From Paenibacillus sp. GP183 (GTDB lineage Bacteria; Bacillota; Bacilli; Paenibacillales; NBRC-103111), in contig NZ_FNSW01000001.1 in the NCBI RefSeq assembly GCF_900104695.1, forward strand, positions 434,001-498,000: 64,000 nt of DNA, read 5' to 3'. Positions 60,035 to 64,000 of this stretch are shown here, in pieces; the stretch's first letter is position 1; every line of letters begins with the position of its first letter. Both the position numbers and the translations under genes were made by a program. The notes under the pieces are model-generated. The model made no database searches, was not told the origin of the DNA, and saw only the letters and a program-made list of their open reading frames with translations.

Positions 60035-62128
60035 ATGGCAGATTCTCTAGTCATTGTGGAGTCACCCGCAAAAGCCAAAACCATAGGTAAATACTTGGGA
60101 TCCAAATTTATTGTAAAAGCCTCGATGGGTCATATTCGTGACCTTCCCAAGAGCCAAATCGGTGTTGAGGTAGATAATAATTTTGAGCCCAAGTATATTA
60201 CTATTCGGGGTAAAGGAACCATTCTCAAGGAACTTAAAGATGCCAGCAAAAAAGTAAAAAGAATCTATCTCGCAGCTGACCCGGATCGCGAAGGGGAAGC
60301 GATCGCCTGGCATCTTGCTCATTATTTGGATGTAGATTCAGATGAGGCTTGCCGTGTTGTATTTAATGAAATCACCAAGGATGCAGTGAAAGATGCATTC
60401 AAGACACCCAGAAAGATCAATCAGGATCTGGTTAATGCACAGCAAGCGAGAAGGATTCTTGACCGCCTTGTAGGCTATAAAATAAGTCCCTTGTTATGGA
60501 AAAAAGTGAAAAAAGGCCTGTCTGCAGGCCGAGTTCAATCTGTAGCGGTTAAACTGATTATGGATCGCGAAAATGAAATTAACGCTTTCGATCCGGAAGA
60601 GTACTGGTCCATTTCGGTTTTGCTCGCCGCGGGAAAATCCAGCTTTGAAGCAAAGTACCACAGCATGAAGGGCGAGAAGAGAGAGCTGCATTCCGAAGAT
60701 GCCGTCAAGCAAGTCATGGATGCTATGGGCAATGCTGATTTTATCGTTCAAGAGATTAAAGAGAAGGAACGTCAGCGCAATCCGTCTCCGCCATTTATCA
60801 CTAGCTCCCTGCAGCAGGAAGCGGCCAGAAAATTGAATTTCCGCGCTTCCAAAACGATGTCGGTAGCCCAGCAATTATATGAAGGAATTGATCTCGGCAA
60901 AGAGGGAACCGTCGGTTTGATCACCTATATGCGTACGGATTCCACCCGGATATCTCCTATTGCCCAAGAAGAAGCCAAAGAGTACATTATTGGCAAATTT
61001 GGCGCAGCCTTTTATCCGGAAACGCCTCGTGTCTATACGAAGAAAAACGCCAATGCACAAGACGCGCATGAAGGGATACGACCAACGTCGGTTCTGCGTG
61101 CACCGGAAATGGTTAAGGAATTTCTCAGCAAAGATCAGTTTCGGTTATACAAGCTGGTGTGGGACCGTTTTGTTGCGAGTCAAATGTCTTCGGCTGTACT
61201 TGATACCATGACCGTTGATTTAACTGCTGGCGATACCCTGTTTAGGGCAAATGGTTCCAAAATGAAGTTCCAAGGCTTCATGAAGGTTTATGTAGAAAGT
61301 AATGATGACGGTACGACCGAAGAAGATAAACTGCTTCCGCCGCTTACACAAGGCGATAAGCTTAAGAAGGAAAGCATCGAGCCCAAGCAGCACTTCACTC
61401 AACCGCCTCCAAGGTACACAGAAGCCCGTTTGGTACGTGCGCTTGAAGAGATGGGTATTGGCCGCCCCAGCACCTATGCACCTACCCTTGAAACGATACA
61501 GAAGCGCGGTTATGTCGCGATAGACGAGAAGAAGTTTATTCCAACCGAGCTGGGAGAGCTGGTTATTCAGCTAATGACTGAATTTTTCCCGGAGATTCTT
61601 GACGTGGAATTCACGGCGCATATGGAAGAGGAGCTTGATTTCGTCGAAGAGGGGAAAGAGGACTGGGTCAAGGTTCTGGATACCTTCTATACTTCTTTCG
61701 AAAAACGGCTTGAATTCGCCGAGGAAGAAATGAAAGAAATTGAAATTCAAGACGAAGTTTCGGATGAAATTTGTGAAAAGTGCGGGAAGCATTTGGTTTA
61801 TAAAATGGGCCGTTTTGGCAAATTCCTTGCCTGCTCCGGATTTCCGGACTGCCGCAATACAAAACCCATCGTTAAGGATATCGGCGTAACCTGCCCTACC
61901 TGCAAGGAAGGGAAGATCGTGGAGCGCAGAAGCAAGAAAGGGAGAATCTTCTTCGGCTGTGATCGTTATCCTGCCTGCGATTTCGTATCCTGGGATAAGC
62001 CGGTCGATAAGCCATGTCCCGAATGCGGTTCTCTGCTCGTAGAGAAAAGAAATAAAAACGGCATCATCATTCAATGTGTGCAGTGTGATTTTAAAGAAGA
62101 AAAAGAAGAGCCTAATGATGAGAATTAA
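60035..62128 (+). CDS. topA: DNA topoisomerase I
   Basis: The ATG at 60035 has GAGGAGGG upstream; an in-frame ATG at 60005 would add ten unlikely residues. The 697-residue product has the Toprim domain ([31 protein letters not shown] at 81-93), the active-site Tyr298 in [10 protein letters not shown], the [10 protein letters not shown] hinge, and three C-terminal zinc ribbons ([48 protein letters not shown]). It relaxes negative supercoils. Full length and intact. Confidence 0.97.
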   Translation: MADSLVIVESPAKAKTIGKYLGSKFIVKASMGHIRDLPKSQIGVEVDNNFEPKYITIRGKGTILKELKDASKKVKRIYLAADPDREGEAIAWHLAHYLDVDSDEACRVVFNEITKDAVKDAFKTPRKINQDLVNAQQARRILDRLVGYKISPLLWKKVKKGLSAGRVQSVAVKLIMDRENEINAFDPEEYWSISVLLAAGKSSFEAKYHSMKGEKRELHSEDAVKQVMDAMGNADFIVQEIKEKERQRNPSPPFITSSLQQEAARKLNFRASKTMSVAQQLYEGIDLGKEGTVGLITYMRTDSTRISPIAQEEAKEYIIGKFGAAFYPETPRVYTKKNANAQDAHEGIRPTSVLRAPEMVKEFLSKDQFRLYKLVWDRFVASQMSSAVLDTMTVDLTAGDTLFRANGSKMKFQGFMKVYVESNDDGTTEEDKLLPPLTQGDKLKKESIEPKQHFTQPPPRYTEARLVRALEEMGIGRPSTYAPTLETIQKRGYVAIDEKKFIPTELGELVIQLMTEFFPEILDVEFTAHMEEELDFVEEGKEDWVKVLDTFYTSFEKRLEFAEEEMKEIEIQDEVSDEICEKCGKHLVYKMGRFGKFLACSGFPDCRNTKPIVKDIGVTCPTCKEGKIVERRSKKGRIFFGCDRYPACDFVSWDKPVDKPCPECGSLLVEKRNKNGIIIQCVQCDFKEEKEEPNDEN

Positions 62129-62149
62129 AAGATTAGAGGTGTAAAGCAT

Positions 62150-63469
62150 TTGCCGGATATTCAAAAAGTTACAGTCATCGGAGCCGGATTGGCCGGGAGT
62201 GAAGCTGCCTGGCAAATCGCCAATCAGGGTGTCCCGGTCACTTTATATGAGATGCGGCCTGTTCGCCGAACACCTGCCCATATTACGGATAAATTCGCCG
62301 AACTTGTTTGCAGCAATTCGCTTAGAGCCAATGGGTTGACCAATGCAGTTGGTGTGCTCAAGCAGGAAATGAGACTTATGAATTCCCTGATTCTCGCTGC
62401 TGCCGACAAGCATGCTGTTCCCGCAGGTGGAGCGCTAGCTGTAGATCGTGACGGTTTCTCAGGAGAGATTACTTCTACACTTCGCAATCATCCACTAATT
62501 GAAGTGCGCAACGAAGAAGTTGGAAGTCTACCTGAAGGTATAACTCTGGTCGCCACAGGTCCGCTTACTTCTCCAGCGCTTTCGGAGGAGCTCAAACAGC
62601 TCATGGGAGAGGAATATTTGTACTTCTATGATGCGGCAGCTCCCATTATTGAGAAAGATTCCATCGATATGGATAAGGTATATTTAGCTTCCCGTTATGA
62701 TAAAGGTGAAGCCGCTTATTTGAACTGTCCCATGACGGAGGAAGAATTCCAGAATTTCTATGATGCGCTGATTTCGGCGGAAGTGGCGGAGCTTAAGGAA
62801 TTCGAGAAGGAGATTTACTTTGAAGGCTGTATGCCGATCGAGGTAATGGCTAAGCGCGGCCAACAAACGGTGCTGTTCGGTCCGATGAAGCCTGTAGGCT
62901 TGATTAACCCTCATACCGGGAAGATGCCTCATGCTGTCGTTCAGCTTCGTCAGGATAATGCAGCTGGAACCCTATACAACCTTGTGGGCTTCCAAACTCA
63001 TTTGAAATGGGGCGAACAAAAGCGTGTTCTATCCTTGATTCCGGGACTGGAGCATGCAGAGTTTGTGCGATATGGAGTTATGCATCGCAATACATTTATC
63101 AACTCTCCGCAGCTGCTGAAATCTACGTATCAATTTAAACGGAGAGCCGATTTATTTTTTGCCGGACAAATGACAGGTGTAGAGGGTTATGTCGAATCTG
63201 CTGCTTCCGGACTGATAGCGGGTCTGAATGCCGGCCGTTTTGCACAAGGCAAGGACATGCTTAATTTGCCTCAGGAGACTGCTCTTGGAAGCATGGCGGC
63301 TTATATCACAACCGCTGATTTCAAACATTTTCAGCCTATGAATGCTAACTTCGGGTTGTTTCCTCCCTTGGGCGAAAAGATTCGCAACAAGAAGCTCAAA
63401 TATGAAATGCTGGCGAATCGGGCGCTTGAACGAATTGAAAATTTTTCACAAGAATTACACAATATATAA
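62150..63469 (+). CDS. trmFO: tRNA (uracil-5-)-methyltransferase TrmFO
   Basis: A TTG start at 62150 has AGAGGTG 8 bases upstream. The 439-residue flavoprotein starts with the FAD-binding [15 protein letters not shown] and has [46 protein letters not shown]-type ([17 protein letters not shown]) and [18 protein letters not shown], all typical of folate-dependent TrmFO (Gid). It makes ribothymidine at position 54 of tRNA. It is 21 bases after topA and belongs to the same conserved cluster. Confidence 0.97.
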   Translation: MPDIQKVTVIGAGLAGSEAAWQIANQGVPVTLYEMRPVRRTPAHITDKFAELVCSNSLRANGLTNAVGVLKQEMRLMNSLILAAADKHAVPAGGALAVDRDGFSGEITSTLRNHPLIEVRNEEVGSLPEGITLVATGPLTSPALSEELKQLMGEEYLYFYDAAAPIIEKDSIDMDKVYLASRYDKGEAAYLNCPMTEEEFQNFYDALISAEVAELKEFEKEIYFEGCMPIEVMAKRGQQTVLFGPMKPVGLINPHTGKMPHAVVQLRQDNAAGTLYNLVGFQTHLKWGEQKRVLSLIPGLEHAEFVRYGVMHRNTFINSPQLLKSTYQFKRRADLFFAGQMTGVEGYVESAASGLIAGLNAGRFAQGKDMLNLPQETALGSMAAYITTADFKHFQPMNANFGLFPPLGEKIRNKKLKYEMLANRALERIENFSQELHNI

Positions 63470-63553
63470 CTTGTAAGTAAAAGCTGGCCTGTGTTACGAT
63501 AGATAGGATAAATTTTGCTTAAAACATGGTTTTGTCCATTTGGTTTAGAAGTT

Positions 63554-63613
63554 GAACGAGCAGGAGAACAACAGGTAATCACCTGAGAGGTTCTCCGCGC
63601 TGCGTTCTTTTTA
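63554..63613 (+). terminator. nested hairpin terminator or structured leader before hslV
   Basis: GAACGAGCAGGAGAAC pairs with GTTCTCCGCGCTGCGTTC, enclosing a small CAGGT-AATC-ACCTG hairpin, and is followed by TTTTTAC. It could end the topA-trmFO unit or attenuate transcription into hslV. Confidence 0.6.
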
Positions 63614-63667
63614 CGTCTTTAAGAAGAAAAATAGTTGTCATATTATGGTTTAAGAAGAGGTGGACCA

Positions 63668-64000
63668 ATGGACGCAACGTTTCATGCCACTACAATTTTT
63701 GCGATTCGCCACCAGGGAAAAGGCGCCATCGCGGGAGATGGGCAAGTAACCTTCGGCAACAGTATGATCATGAAGGGCAGCGCAAAAAAAGTAAGACGGC
63801 TGTACCGCGGTAAGGTCATTGCCGGATTTGCGGGTTCAGTGGCCGATGCCATTACCTTATTTGAGAAATTTGAAGGTAAGCTGGAGGAGCATCACGGCAA
63901 TTTGCAGAGAGCAGCCGTCGAACTCGCCAAAGATTGGCGACAGGATCGGGTGCTCCGCAGACTGGAAGCTATGATGATCGTGATGGATGCTGCAGGGCTG
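63668..64000 (+). CDS. hslV: ATP-dependent protease subunit HslV (3' end outside window)
   Basis: AGAGGTGG precedes the ATG. The visible 111 residues start [20 protein letters not shown] and contain [40 protein letters not shown] and [16 protein letters not shown], as in HslV/ClpQ (CodW). HslV forms the proteolytic double ring of HslUV, a heat-shock protease, with HslU as unfoldase. The short N-terminal extension before ATTIFA resembles Bacillus CodW. No xerC (codV) gene lies between trmFO and hslV, unlike in Bacillus subtilis. Gene continues beyond the window. Confidence 0.93.
   Translation, partial: MDATFHATTIFAIRHQGKGAIAGDGQVTFGNSMIMKGSAKKVRRLYRGKVIAGFAGSVADAITLFEKFEGKLEEHHGNLQRAAVELAKDWRQDRVLRRLEAMMIVMDAAGL

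Overview
The window looks like the chromosome of a low-to-moderate GC Bacillota, most likely Paenibacillus or a close relative. The right end carries the conserved order sucC-sucD-dprA-topA-trmFO-hslV, preceded by a small zinc-ribbon gene and a yifB/comM gene. Gram-positive ribosome binding sites, frequent TTG and GTG starts, SLH surface proteins, an ECF sigma/anti-sigma pair and many rho-independent terminators fit this. All family names rest on reading motifs by eye; no search was run.

Layout. Positions 1-845 hold the C-terminal end of a DUF4011-helicase-Vsr-like protein. Positions 0.9-18 kb are mostly small secreted or membrane proteins of unknown function. They include mntP with a membrane partner, an alpha/beta hydrolase, and a compact three-gene set of two GIY-YIG-like proteins plus a DUF6884-like protein (14.8-16.3 kb). 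From 19 to 25.5 kb there is an SLH surface protein with internal repeats, a GGDEF cyclase, an HD-GYP phosphodiesterase, and an overlapping pair made of a FeeM/LuxI-like acyltransferase and a ThiF/E1-like adenylyltransferase. From 26 to 31.5 kb there are two methyltransferases (one frameshifted), small proteins and dispersed repeats.

Positions 32-36 kb hold a cell-envelope cluster: a DedA-PAP2 fusion, an ECF sigma factor, its zf-HC2 anti-sigma factor, a membrane protein with a bactofilin-like N-terminus, and a separate canonical PAP2 phosphatase. Directly after it lies a second copy of the 1.27-kb mntP block. Positions 37.5-54.5 kb are rich in mobile DNA: an IS110/IS1111-type element with a long 3' noncoding region, two broken IS1595 elements and an IS1182 element. 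Among these are many gene fragments (MFS, VOC, SDR, SLH), two extreme low-complexity proteins, and a two-gene module with a Cas2-like protein (50.55-51.03 kb). At 55.3 kb yifB is cut just before its expected Walker A motif, and the core region begins there. The accessory DNA may therefore be an island inserted in yifB/comM, a gene used as an insertion site elsewhere.

Several genes carry single-base frameshifts, and many intergenic gaps share one repeat family (CTAACGG...AACGATAG, often next to a terminator hairpin). The most promising candidates for undescribed biology are the Cas2-like module, the GIY-YIG/GIY-YIG/DUF6884 cluster, the acyltransferase-E1 pair beside c-di-GMP genes, the DedA-PAP2 fusion with a degenerate phosphatase half, and the orphan copy of the IS110 noncoding RNA region.
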